The notes: a model not told the origin generated them from the letters alone. DNA of 64,000 nucleotides from Clostridium sp. MD294 (GCF_000364165.2 NZ_CP097810.1:62001-126000), one strand, 5' to 3'; counted from the stretch's first letter, positions 1-7,278 are shown. Program-made: numbers and translations.

Positions 1-170
1 GGAGGGCTAAAGTGTCAAAACAGGATATTTGTTTTGTTTGCAGAAAACCTAGCCTTTTTTTAAAATTTTATATTTGTAATTTATTGGCTTAGGTTTTCTG
101 GTCTGTTTGCTTTGAAGTTGCTTCAAAGTTGTTTTTAAACTACCATTTCACCACAATGTTCTGCGTCATC

Positions 171-239
171 GCACATCGATGTAAATATATTCAGTTATGA
201 CAGTAGCCTTCGGAAAACTAAATATATTTACGGATGTGC
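171..239. repeat. Long imperfect hairpin closing repeat unit 1
   Basis: GCACATC at 171-177 pairs with GATGTGC at 233-239, and the pairing continues inward through an AT-rich GTAAATATATT stretch for about 24 bp with a small bulge. The sequence differs from the hairpin that closes the next unit. Confidence 0.75.
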
Positions 240-407
240 TGAAGTGTCAGAACAGTATATTTGTTTTGTTTGCAGAAAACCTAGCCTTTTTTTAAAATTT
301 TATATTTGTAATTTATTTAAGTTAGATTTTCTGGTCTATTTACTTTGGAGTTGCTTCAAAGTTGTTTTTCAATTACTTTTTCATCACAATGTTCTACGCC
401 ACTCGCG

Positions 408-474
408 ACCATACGGCACCGCGGACGGGTTAAAACAGTATACTAGCGTTTAACCCGTCCGCGGTACGTATGGT
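408..474. repeat. Long GC-rich hairpin closing repeat unit 2
   Basis: The arm ACCATACG plus ACCGCGGACGGGTTAAA pairs with its complement ending at 474, about 25 bp with a two-against-one base bulge, around a loop of about 13 bases. It is strikingly GC-rich for this AT-rich region and unrelated to the hairpin at 171-239. Confidence 0.75.
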
Positions 475-478
475 GCTA

Positions 479-581
479 AAGTGTTATAACAGTATATCTG
501 TTTTGTTTGCAGAAAATCTAATTTTTTATGCTTTTATTCCTTATAATATCTATATTATAGGGAATTTTTTTTATAACACTT
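479..581. repeat. 103-bp segment bounded by perfect 11-bp inverted repeats
   Basis: AAGTGTTATAA at 479-489 is the exact reverse complement of TTATAACACTT at 571-581. The left copy is also the start of the third repeat unit. Inside lies another hairpin (537-565) followed by a run of eight T, which looks like an intrinsic terminator on the plus strand just before the lipoprotein gene. Confidence 0.6.
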
Positions 582-663
582 CAAAGGACAATGTACCATA
601 TTTCATTCTATTACATAGTATTGTAATAACTATTTTACAAGCTATTTTCAGGAGGTATTTTAT

Positions 664-1668
664 ATGAAAAAAAGTAAATCTGTAATAGCACTTTTTTTAA
701 CAGGTATATTGTCTTTTTCCCTTTTTACCGCTTGCTCCCAAAAACAAGAAACTGCTTTAATACCTGTTCGATTAAATGAAGTTGTGCATTCCGTTTTTTA
801 TGCTCCTCAATATGTGGCTCAAGAACTTGATTTTTTTGAACAGGAAGGTTTAGATGTTTCTGTTTCTATAGGGCAAGGTGCGGATAAATCCATGACTGCG
901 CTTCTGTCTAATAATGCTGACATCGCCCTTCTTGGTACAGAGGCAGGTATTTATGTTTATAATGAAGGAAAACAAGATTATCCTTTAGCATTTGCTCAAC
1001 TTACACAACGTGCTGGTAATTTTCTTGTTTCACGTGAGCCAGAACCCAATTTTCAATGGAGCGACGTCAAAGGAAAATCCATTATAGGGGGCAGAATTGG
1101 TGGTATGCCAGAATTAGTACTTGAATATGTACTCAAACAAAACGGTATTACACCTAACGAAGATATGGAATTGATAAACAACATTTCATACACTTCTACA
1201 TCTGGTGCATTTGTGGGAGATATAGGAGATTATACTGTAGAATTTGAGCCTACTGCCACAGCACTCGAGCAGCAAGGAAACGGTTATATTGTTGCCTCAC
1301 TAGGTACAGCAAGCGGTTATGTACCTTATACAGTATATATGTCTACAAGCGATTATATACAACAATATCCAGACGTAATACAAAAATTTACAAATGCCAT
1401 TCAAAAAGGGCAAACATGGGTAAAAGAGCATACTTCAGAACAAATTGCTCAAGTAATACTTCCTCAATTTCCTGATACTGACATAGAAACACTTACTACA
1501 ATTATTGAACGCTATAAACAGCAAAACACTTGGAAAGAAAATACAATTTTCGACAAAGATGGCTTTACTCTTATACAGGATATTATGGAGCAAGGCGGAG
1601 AACTTTCTGCTCGTATACCTTATGAAGATATGATAGTTACAGAATTTTCTGAAAATGCCATAAAATAA
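664..1668 (+). CDS. ABC transporter substrate-binding lipoprotein, NMT1/THI5-like
   Basis: This 334-residue protein has a lipoprotein signal peptide with a lipobox ending FTAC (Cys24), so it should be anchored outside the membrane. The mature part has the layout of SsuA/ThiY-type periplasmic binding proteins (NMT1/THI5-like), with the typical opening about a protein reaching its target from a query site and a GRIGGMPE loop. The family binds pyrimidine thiamine precursors, sulfonates or nitrate; the ligand cannot be chosen from sequence alone. AGGAGGT at 651 places the start. No permease or ATPase gene follows: the next genes run on the other strand beyond a terminator. Its partners may lie upstream of the window or elsewhere. 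Confidence 0.85.
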   Translation: MKKSKSVIALFLTGILSFSLFTACSQKQETALIPVRLNEVVHSVFYAPQYVAQELDFFEQEGLDVSVSIGQGADKSMTALLSNNADIALLGTEAGIYVYNEGKQDYPLAFAQLTQRAGNFLVSREPEPNFQWSDVKGKSIIGGRIGGMPELVLEYVLKQNGITPNEDMELINNISYTSTSGAFVGDIGDYTVEFEPTATALEQQGNGYIVASLGTASGYVPYTVYMSTSDYIQQYPDVIQKFTNAIQKGQTWVKEHTSEQIAQVILPQFPDTDIETLTTIIERYKQQNTWKENTIFDKDGFTLIQDIMEQGGELSARIPYEDMIVTEFSENAIK

Positions 1669-1685
1669 AATACTCCCCCCAACAC

Positions 1686-1713
1686 AAAAGGAGCGTAGTT
1701 TTACGCTCCTTTT
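1686..1713. terminator. Bidirectional intrinsic terminator
   Basis: AAAAGGAGCGTA (1686-1697), loop GTTT, TACGCTCCTTTT (1702-1713). It separates the convergent lipoprotein and XRE genes and its A/T flanks can serve both strands. Confidence 0.85.
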
Positions 1714-1960
1714 AAATATCTCTTTTTTCAAACAAACTTTCTATAGATACATCAAGCACTTTAGAAAGTCCATACAATTCAATATCTGTTACCATTCTTT
1801 GTTTTTCTTCTATTCTAGAAATAGAACCTCTACAAATATAAATCGCCATTGTTTCAAGTTTGTCTGATAATGTCTGCTGACTTAATCCCTTTTTAATACG
1901 TAATTCTTTTATTTTACTTCCTATCATATTTTTTTGTTTGCCTTCTATTATTCTCGCCAT
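1712..1960 (-). CDS. Small XRE-family transcriptional regulator (82 aa)
   Basis: A compact helix-turn-helix protein in which almost the whole length is one Cro/CI-type domain: KIKELRIKKGLSQQTLSDKL opens the fold, followed by a recognition region ending SRIEEKQR and a closing helix with LDVSIESLF. There is no effector or oligomerisation extension. It lies downstream of four other XRE genes on the same strand, separated by about 90 bp, and ends in the shared terminator. A GG-containing SD lies about 5 bases before the ATG. The target is unknown. It resembles small antitoxin-like or phage-type repressors, but no toxin gene is visible next to it. Confidence 0.8.
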   Translation of the reverse strand: MARIIEGKQKNMIGSKIKELRIKKGLSQQTLSDKLETMAIYICRGSISRIEEKQRMVTDIELYGLSKVLDVSIESLFEKRDI

Positions 1961-2049
1961 AAAAACCTGTCCTTTTGTATTGATTATGATAAAAGAGAAA
2001 TAAAATTTTTGATTTATATTACTTTTATTGACAATATGAAAAGTAAATA

Positions 2050-2418
2050 TTATGATTTATTATTTATTTGAGTTGATTGCTTTAAAGTAATATAATTATT
2101 TATAAAGCGTGTAGAAAATTCTATTTCTGTTTCATCTAAAGATAGCAAAAGCTGTTTTAATTTTATTTCATAGTATAGAGGTGAAAAATTATTTTTTAAA
2201 GCATGAATACTATCACAAAGAATATCGTCTAATGTGACATTTAATGCGTCTGCGATTATATTTAATTTCGCAATATTAAAAGTGCTAATATTACCTTTTT
2301 CAATATTGGCAATCGTTGATTGTGACATATTACATAAATTACCTAGTTCTTTTTGAGATAAATTCTTACGATTTCTGTGTTCTTTTATTCTTTTTCCTAA
2401 AGCGACAGCGTCAAACAT
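2050..2418 (-). CDS. XRE-family regulator, module copy 1, second gene
   Basis: This 122-residue protein has an N-terminal Cro/CI helix-turn-helix (about residues 7-65: LGKRIKEHRNRKNLSQKEL, then SQSTIANIEKGN) and a roughly 50-residue C-terminal region of unknown function. It is a paralogue of the gene at 2777-3151: both share VALGKR, GNIS, LxxIAxAL and LCDS at matching places. Its ATG lies 2 bases after the stop of the preceding gene (2421-2747), so the pair is a two-gene unit. The same pair recurs just upstream, making a tandem duplication. Likely an autoregulatory DNA-binding protein; operators are unknown. Confidence 0.8.
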   Translation of the reverse strand: MFDAVALGKRIKEHRNRKNLSQKELGNLCNMSQSTIANIEKGNISTFNIAKLNIIADALNVTLDDILCDSIHALKNNFSPLYYEIKLKQLLLSLDETEIEFSTRFINNYITLKQSTQINNKS

Positions 2419-2420
2419 TT

Positions 2421-2747
2421 TTAATTCGTTCCTTTTTTACTATAGATATAATCCAATATTGTATTATATAAAAATTTATATTCTTCATTTGAAAGAGAAA
2501 TAGCTGTTCCATATAGTATGTTGTTTATATCAGATACTATATTAAAACTAGAGTAGTCATTTGAAGTCATACCAAAATAATTTATAATAAAAACAAATAA
2601 AGCAATAGAAGGAATATTTTTACCATTTTGTATTTTATATAAATAATCTTCACTTACATTTAATTCCTGTGCAAGTCGATATGCTGTTATATTGTTCATT
2701 TTACAAAGATTTTTAATTGCATTTCCAAATTTTACAGTGTCGAACAT
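2421..2747 (-). CDS. XRE-like regulator, module copy 1, first gene
   Basis: A 108-residue protein with an N-terminal XRE-like fold (FGNAIKNLCKMNN, then QELNVSEDYLYKIQNGK, PSI) and a C-terminal YKFLY-containing helix region. The gene at 3144-3464 is its paralogue, sharing MFD, KFG, QELNxSExYL, PSI and YKFLY. The SD is GGTGATGATTT before ATG, close to the GGTGATAATAG of the paralogue. It is followed 2 bases later by the second module gene. The helix-turn-helix is more divergent than in the partner, so DNA binding is inferred. Confidence 0.75.
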   Translation of the reverse strand: MFDTVKFGNAIKNLCKMNNITAYRLAQELNVSEDYLYKIQNGKNIPSIALFVFIINYFGMTSNDYSSFNIVSDINNILYGTAISLSNEEYKFLYNTILDYIYSKKGTN

Positions 2748-2776
2748 AAATCATCACCATATTTTAAAATACTTAT

Positions 2777-3151
2777 TTAATAATGCTCTATTTGTTTTTT
2801 ATATTTTATAAGAGATTGAACTGTGTTAATATAGAAATCAACATCTTCCTTTTCTAATGTCGTTAAAAGTTTTTCTAATTTCATTTGATATATAGAAACA
2901 GTATTATTTTTATTATTTGAAAATATTTCTAAACTATCGCATAAAAGTTCATCTAAATTAGTGTCTAATGCTTGTGCAATACAACTCAATTTATAAATAT
3001 TTAACAAACTAATATTTCCTCTTTCTAATTCAGATATTCTAGTCTGAGAAGTGTTACATATACGTGATAATGCAGCTTGTGATAATCCCTTTCTCTTTCT
3101 AAAATGCTTTACTCTTTTACCTAATGCAACAGAATTAAATATTTTAATCAC
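2777..3151 (-). CDS. XRE-family regulator, module copy 2, second gene
   Basis: Paralogue of 2050-2418 with the same layout: VALGKRVKHFRKRKGLSQAAL, SQTRISELERGN, LDTNLDELLCDS, then a helical C-terminal region. The listed start is a GTG that overlaps the end of 3144-3464 and sits directly against the only SD (AGAGG). An in-frame ATA at 3142 lies 9 bases after that SD. Read from there, the protein (IFNSVALGKR) aligns residue for residue with the first ten residues of its paralogue (MFDAVALGKR). The true start may therefore be ATA, which would leave a 1-base gap to the upstream stop, matching the 2-base gap in the other copy. Confidence 0.8.
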   Translation of the reverse strand: MIKIFNSVALGKRVKHFRKRKGLSQAALSRICNTSQTRISELERGNISLLNIYKLSCIAQALDTNLDELLCDSLEIFSNNKNNTVSIYQMKLEKLLTTLEKEDVDFYINTVQSLIKYKKQIEHY

Positions 3152-3464
3152 CCTCTATTTTTTTATTTGAAATATGATTTAATAAAATTTCATAAAGAAA
3201 TTTATAATCTAAATCTGTAAAATCATTACAAAATGTTTGTTTTATATCTATATTTGTTTGAATAGGCATAAAGTTTTCTAAAGAAATTTTCCAATAATTT
3301 GCAATTAGAATGATTACCTCTATAGATGGCTTTGCAGTTCCTCTTTCTATTGCACCTAAATAAGACTCACTTAAATTTAATTCTTGTGAAACATCAAGTA
3401 TTCTAATATGCTGTTTTTTTCTCAATTCTCTGATTGTTTTTCCAAACTTTTGTAAGTCAAACAT
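3144..3464 (-). CDS. XRE-family regulator, module copy 2, first gene
   Basis: This 106-residue protein opens FGKTIRELRKKQHIRILDVS, followed by ELNLSESYLGAIERG and KPSIEVI, a recognisable Cro/CI helix-turn-helix, and ends in a YKFLYEILLNHI helix shared with its paralogue at 2421-2747. It is the promoter-proximal gene of a minus-strand run of five XRE genes and lies divergently from the sixth (3659-4147). The SD is GGTGATAATAG before ATG. Function beyond DNA binding is unknown. Confidence 0.8.
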   Translation of the reverse strand: MFDLQKFGKTIRELRKKQHIRILDVSQELNLSESYLGAIERGTAKPSIEVIILIANYWKISLENFMPIQTNIDIKQTFCNDFTDLDYKFLYEILLNHISNKKIEGD

Positions 3465-3542
3465 CTATTATCACCAAAATAAAAAAATTTTCTTATTAAA
3501 ATCATAAAGAAGTATTTTTATATAAATAATTTTAAAACGAAT

Positions 3543-3557
3543 ATTAAAAGTTTTAAT
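3543..3557. promoter_or_regulatory. Palindrome in divergent XRE control region
   Basis: ATTAAAA-G-TTTTAAT is a perfect palindrome immediately upstream of the -35 box of the plus-strand XRE gene and inside the shared control region of both divergent transcripts. It is an operator candidate for one of the local regulators, although AT-rich palindromes also occur by chance. Confidence 0.4.
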
Positions 3558-3562
3558 TCAAA

Positions 3563-3591
3563 TTGACATTTTTAATCATAGATTATATAAT
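3563..3591 (+). promoter_or_regulatory. Consensus sigma-A promoter for XRE gene 3659
   Basis: TTGACA at 3563-3568, a 17-base spacer and TATAAT at 3586-3591 match the vegetative consensus perfectly. Transcription should begin near 3598, giving a leader of about 60 bases. Confidence 0.8.
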
Positions 3592-3658
3592 TAACTTAAT
3601 ATTATGAATTTTGATAATATGTATACTATAAAAAATATATAATAAGGAAGATGATATT

Positions 3659-4147
3659 ATGCAATTTTCGCAAAGACTTAGAGAATTAAGAAAAGAACAA
3701 AATTTAACACAATCACAACTTTCTAGTTTGTTAAATTATAGTTATACTGCAATAGCAAATTATGAGAATGGAAGAAATGAGCCTCGTATGAGCGACTTTA
3801 TAAAATTAGCGAATATACTAGGTGTAAGTACAGATTATTTATTAGGAAATTCTGATATAAAATATTTACAAGAAGATAGTTTATGGTTGGAAGAAGTGTA
3901 TAAAATTCTGAAAAAAAGTCATATTAGTTTGACAAAAGCAGACCAGATATTCATTGATTTTATTTATTTTAATACTAAAAAAACAGCATTACAAAAAAAT
4001 ATCACACAACAAAATTTTAATGAAATATATAGTAAAATTATAAAAGAAAGTTCGCAATATTTATTAGAAACAATATTGTTGTTATTTCAAAATAAGTTAT
4101 ATTATAATATTATAAAAAGAAGCATTATAAATGAATTAAATATATAA
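3659..4147 (+). CDS. XRE-family transcriptional regulator (162 aa)
   Basis: The N-terminal 65 residues are a textbook Cro/CI helix-turn-helix (RLRELRKEQNLTQSQLSSLL, then YTAIANYENGRNEP and LGVSTDYLLG), close to ImmR/SinR-like repressors. The C-terminal 95 residues are helical and unfamiliar. It is transcribed from a perfect consensus promoter and diverges from the five minus-strand XRE genes, so it may control them or itself. It ends in an intrinsic terminator. It does not look like a duplicate of the neighbouring module genes. Confidence 0.85.
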   Translation: MQFSQRLRELRKEQNLTQSQLSSLLNYSYTAIANYENGRNEPRMSDFIKLANILGVSTDYLLGNSDIKYLQEDSLWLEEVYKILKKSHISLTKADQIFIDFIYFNTKKTALQKNITQQNFNEIYSKIIKESSQYLLETILLLFQNKLYYNIIKRSIINELNI

Positions 4148-4180
4148 AAAAAAGGAGTGTAAAACTACACTCCCTTTTTT
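4146..4180. terminator. Bidirectional intrinsic terminator
   Basis: GGAGTGTA (4154-4161), loop AAAC, TACACTCC (4166-4173), flanked by an A run and a T run. It separates the convergent XRE and PfpI genes. Confidence 0.85.
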
Positions 4181-4189
4181 AATACAATA

Positions 4190-4765
4190 TTACAATGTAA
4201 TTACTGTTCCCATCAATTTTACAAAATCTGCTACAATAGCAGCATCGCCAGGCCATGCTGGAGAAGTTACCAAATTACCATCAACAACTGTTTTATCTGC
4301 ATCTACTGCAACATATGTGCCACCTGCTAATGTAATATCAGGGCCTACTGCTGGATAAGCTGTTGCTTTTTTACCTTTTAACACACCTGCTGCTGTTAAT
4401 ATTTGTGGACCATGACAAATCGCTGCAACTGGTTTATTTGCTTCAAAAAATTCTTTTACAATTTCAATTACTCTTGGTGTCAATCTTAAATATTCTGGAG
4501 AACGTCCCCCTGTGATAAACAATCCATTATAATCTGCTGTATTTACTTTATCAAAATCTGCTGTCAATGCAAAGTTATGACCTCTTTTTTCAGAATATGT
4601 TTGTTCGCCTTCAAAATCGTGTATCGCTGTTGTAATAATATCACCCGCTTTTTTATCTGGACAAACAACATCTACTTGATAGCCTATTGCCTGCAAAGCC
4701 TGAAATGGTACCATTGTTTCATAATCCTCTGTAAAATCTCCTGCTAACATTAACACTTTTTTCAT
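4190..4765 (-). CDS. DJ-1/PfpI family protein
   Basis: The 191-residue length and the signature [10 protein letters not shown] (Cys117-His118) place this in the PfpI/DJ-1 class I amidotransferase-like family. The Cys sits at the usual nucleophile elbow. Family members have been described as cysteine peptidases, glyoxalases and protein or nucleotide deglycases; which applies here is not evident. A strong AAAGGAGGA lies before the ATG. It is a single-gene unit between a terminator and the divergent purine nucleoside phosphorylase gene. Confidence 0.85.
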   Translation of the reverse strand: MKKVLMLAGDFTEDYETMVPFQALQAIGYQVDVVCPDKKAGDIITTAIHDFEGEQTYSEKRGHNFALTADFDKVNTADYNGLFITGGRSPEYLRLTPRVIEIVKEFFEANKPVAAICHGPQILTAAGVLKGKKATAYPAVGPDITLAGGTYVAVDADKTVVDGNLVTSPAWPGDAAIVADFVKLMGTVITL

Positions 4766-4956
4766 GATATTGTCCTCCTTTTACATAGACCAAACTGATT
4801 TACTTTTTATTCCTTTCTAATAACAGTATAACGGAATTCCTAAAATATTGCAAATTTTTTTATAAAATGGTATCATAAAATAGTAAAAAAATTCATTCTA
4901 AAAAACTATGTTTTTTATTTATATGATACGATATTGACAAAAAGGAGTGTACTCTT

Positions 4957-5769
4957 ATGGAATTAGAAAAAAATTTAAAACAAGCCGCAGATTATTTAAA
5001 ACAACATACTGCTTTTCGTCCTAAAGTAGGCATTATATTAGGTTCTGGTTTAGGAAGTTATGGCGACAGTTTAAAAAATGCAGATTATATTTATTACAAA
5101 GATATTCCTCATTTTCCTATCTCTACAGTAGAAGGCCATGCAGGTAGATTTGCTATCAATGAAAATGTAATTTGTATGCAAGGTAGATTTCATTATTATG
5201 AAGGATACGATATGCTAGATGTTACATTCCCTATCAGAGTAATGAAGCTAATAGGCGTAGAAAAGCTTATTGTAACAAATGCTGCAGGCGGTGTGAACAA
5301 ATCATTTACTTCTGGCGATTTAATGCTCATTACAGACCACATCAATATGCTAGGAAAAAATCCTCTCATAGGCAAAAATTTAGACAGTTTTGGTATTCGT
5401 TTTCCAGATATGTCAGAGGCTTATTCCAAAGAGCTTATAAATGAGGCAAAACAAATTGCAAAAAATATTGATTTGTCATTAAAAGAAGGTATTTATATGT
5501 ACTTTTCTGGCCCTAGTTTTGAAACACCTGCTGAAGTACGTGCTGCTGCTATATTAGGTGCTGACGCCGTAGGTATGTCTACTGTACCTGAAGTAATTGT
5601 TGCAAATCATTGCGGTATTAAAGTATTAGGTATTTCCTGTGTTACAAATATGGCAGCGGGTGTTATGGAGCAGCCTCTTTCTCATATTGAAGTAATGGAA
5701 ACAACAGAAAAAGTAAAATCAAAATTTGTAGAATTTGTAGCACAGTTAGTAGAGCAATTTTCAATGTAA
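4957..5769 (+). CDS. punA: Purine nucleoside phosphorylase
   Basis: This 270-residue protein matches trimeric (class II, low molecular mass) purine nucleoside phosphorylases, which cleave (deoxy)inosine and (deoxy)guanosine with phosphate in nucleoside salvage. Visible family motifs are the phosphate loop LGSGLGSYG, VEGHAGRF, TNAAGGVN, GPSFETPAEVRA, GADAVGMSTVPE and the base-contact VTNMAAG. SD AAAGGAG precedes the ATG. In Bacillus subtilis the orthologue follows xerD and drm. Here it lies near xerD but on the opposite strand and no phosphopentomutase is present. Confidence 0.93.
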   Translation: MELEKNLKQAADYLKQHTAFRPKVGIILGSGLGSYGDSLKNADYIYYKDIPHFPISTVEGHAGRFAINENVICMQGRFHYYEGYDMLDVTFPIRVMKLIGVEKLIVTNAAGGVNKSFTSGDLMLITDHINMLGKNPLIGKNLDSFGIRFPDMSEAYSKELINEAKQIAKNIDLSLKEGIYMYFSGPSFETPAEVRAAAILGADAVGMSTVPEVIVANHCGIKVLGISCVTNMAAGVMEQPLSHIEVMETTEKVKSKFVEFVAQLVEQFSM

Positions 5770-5775
5770 ATATAG

Positions 5776-5801
5776 TAGGGGGATTTTCCCCCTATTTTTT
5801 T
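5776..5801 (+). terminator. Intrinsic terminator after punA
   Basis: TAGGGGG and CCCCCTA enclose a short ATTTT loop and are followed by seven T. It lies between punA and the glycosyltransferase gene, so the latter probably depends on read-through or its own promoter. Confidence 0.8.
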
Positions 5802-5816
5802 GAAAGGAATGATACT

Positions 5817-6839
5817 ATGGCAACAGTAAGCATTTGCATGATTGTAAAAAATGAACAAAAAGTATTACAACGTTGTTTAGAAAGTTTAAAAGGACTTTAC
5901 GAAGAACTCATTATTGTAGATACAGGTTCTACAGACAATACTAAAAATATCGCTTCTGCTTATACAAACAAAATATATGATTTTATATGGATAGATGACT
6001 TTTCAGCTGCTAGAAATTTTGCTTTTTCTTTATGCACACAACAATATATTTATACTGTAGATGCAGACGAAGTGCTTAACGAAACAAACAGAAACAAATT
6101 TTTACTCTTAAAACAAAATATACTCCCTGAAATTGAAATTGTACAAATGTATTATGTTAATGTGCATAATGAAAACAGTGTTTACAATTTTCAAAAAGAA
6201 CTAAGACCAAAATTATTTAAAAGATTGAGAGAATTTGAATGGATAGACCCTATACATGAAAGAGTACGTTTACAGCCTATTGTATACGACAGTGACATTG
6301 AAATACTACATATGCCAGAAGGAGAACACACTAACAGAGATTTAACCATACTTACAAAATTAGCACAACAGGGAAAAGTATTCTCTGATACGCTTTTTAA
6401 TATGTATGCCAGAGAATTATTTAAAGCTGGTACAACACAACAGCTTATTACAAACAAAAATTACTTTTTAAATGTTTTTGAAAACAACGCACTAGGAGAA
6501 AAAAGACAGCTTTGTCAAATTATATTATCTAAAATTGCACTTATTGAAAATGATACTCACAGTTTTTTAAAGCACTGCCTCAGCCAAAAAGCAGAAGGTA
6601 TTACAAGTGAAATTTGTTGTTTATTAGGAGAATATTTTTATAATCAAAATGATATACAAGAAGGTCTTTCATGGTATCAATATGCACTAGAAACACTTCC
6701 TTGTATAGACATTCATTGTTGCGGAGATAAAGCACTTTTTGCTATAGCAAAATGCTTTGAATTACTGGGACAGCAACAACAAGCACAATATTGGTTACAA
6801 ATGGCTCAAAACTGGACACCTCCCGAGCAGTCAGACTAA
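5817..6839 (+). CDS. Family 2 glycosyltransferase with C-terminal TPR-like helices
   Basis: The first 200 residues are a GT2 (GT-A fold) domain: SICMIVKNEQKVLQRCLESL, IIVDTGSTDNT, and the metal-binding DAD at residues 82-84. The remaining 140 residues are helical, with a TPR-like tail (EGLSWYQYALETLP, AIAKCFELLGQQQQAQYWL). This architecture resembles SunS-like and other cytosolic GT2-TPR proteins that glycosylate proteins or peptides. The acceptor is unknown; the SLH surface protein further along is only one speculative possibility. SD AAAGGAATGATACT precedes the ATG. A small membrane-protein gene follows 27 bp later with a nearly identical SD. Confidence 0.85.
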   Translation: MATVSICMIVKNEQKVLQRCLESLKGLYEELIIVDTGSTDNTKNIASAYTNKIYDFIWIDDFSAARNFAFSLCTQQYIYTVDADEVLNETNRNKFLLLKQNILPEIEIVQMYYVNVHNENSVYNFQKELRPKLFKRLREFEWIDPIHERVRLQPIVYDSDIEILHMPEGEHTNRDLTILTKLAQQGKVFSDTLFNMYARELFKAGTTQQLITNKNYFLNVFENNALGEKRQLCQIILSKIALIENDTHSFLKHCLSQKAEGITSEICCLLGEYFYNQNDIQEGLSWYQYALETLPCIDIHCCGDKALFAIAKCFELLGQQQQAQYWLQMAQNWTPPEQSD

Positions 6840-6866
6840 CATAAATAAGAAAGGAATGATAGTATT

Positions 6867-7229
6867 ATGAAGCAATATAGTAAACAATTTCAACAAGCCA
6901 TATTAAACAACAAATCATTTTTTATTGCTATAATATTATTTTCTATACTATTTCCTTGTATCAACTTTGTTACTTTTTTTATTGCTGCATTTAGAATAAT
7001 TGATATGCCTATTTATCAATTATTATGGATAGCATTTTATGCCATCATTTTCAACATCATACTATTTCGAAATAATACACTATTGAGAATAGTATTGATT
7101 GGTATTAATATAGCATCTCTATTTATATGGTATTTTGTTTCTCTTATGGGAGGGCTATTTGGTATATTTACAAGTTTATGTTGTTCTATTATACCCTTTT
7201 TTCCCTTTTGGGTAAATTTATTTCGATAA
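6867..7229 (+). CDS. Small hydrophobic membrane protein, unknown function
   Basis: The 120-residue product begins with a short basic, Gln-rich segment and then has three to four hydrophobic segments (about residues 17-38, 45-65, 72-90 and 95-118). No family is recognised. It lies 27 bp behind the glycosyltransferase gene, has a similar SD (AAAGGAATGATAGT) and ends at a terminator, so the two are probably co-transcribed. A partner role in membrane delivery for the glycosyltransferase is possible but unsupported. Confidence 0.65.
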   Translation: MKQYSKQFQQAILNNKSFFIAIILFSILFPCINFVTFFIAAFRIIDMPIYQLLWIAFYAIIFNIILFRNNTLLRIVLIGINIASLFIWYFVSLMGGLFGIFTSLCCSIIPFFPFWVNLFR

Positions 7230-7236
7230 TATTCAT

Positions 7237-7273
7237 AAAAGGCAAATACTATTTCAATTTGTATTTGCCTTTT
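7237..7273. terminator. Bidirectional intrinsic terminator
   Basis: AAAAGGCAAATAC (7237-7249) and GTATTTGCCTTTT (7261-7273) form a 13-bp stem between convergent genes. Confidence 0.88.
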
Positions 7274-7278
7274 ATTTT

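Larger units (their letters stand above)
1..581. repeat. Tandem array of ~235-bp units with unit-specific terminal hairpins
   Basis: Three copies of a conserved block begin at 10, 242 and 479 (periods 232 and 237 bp), so the array probably continues past the left edge. The first two blocks stay alike for about 155 bp. Each carries small inverted repeats: 16-36 (7-bp arms), 41-100 (CAGAAAACCTA arm against TAGGTTTTCTG) and 111-127 (TTTGAAG-TTG-CTTCAAA). In copy two the last becomes TTTGGAG, keeping a possible G-U pair. Each block is followed by a different long hairpin. Copy three diverges after about 40 bp. No convincing gene lies here. It could be a structured RNA family, a mobile repeat or recombination sites; I do not recognise it. 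Confidence 0.75.

Noticed and set aside
171-474. Integron attC sites or CRISPR array
   Set aside because: Hairpin ends lack the RYYYAAC/GTTRRRY boxes of attC in the right order and no integrase of that type is present; the repeats are far longer than CRISPR repeats and no cas gene is seen.
500-663. TPP riboswitch before the NMT1/THI5-like gene
   Set aside because: The conserved CUGAGA and GACCUG-type elements were not found.
244-667. Two short plus-strand frames in the left repeat array
   Set aside because: They run across repeats and hairpins, have no ribosome sites and low-complexity products.
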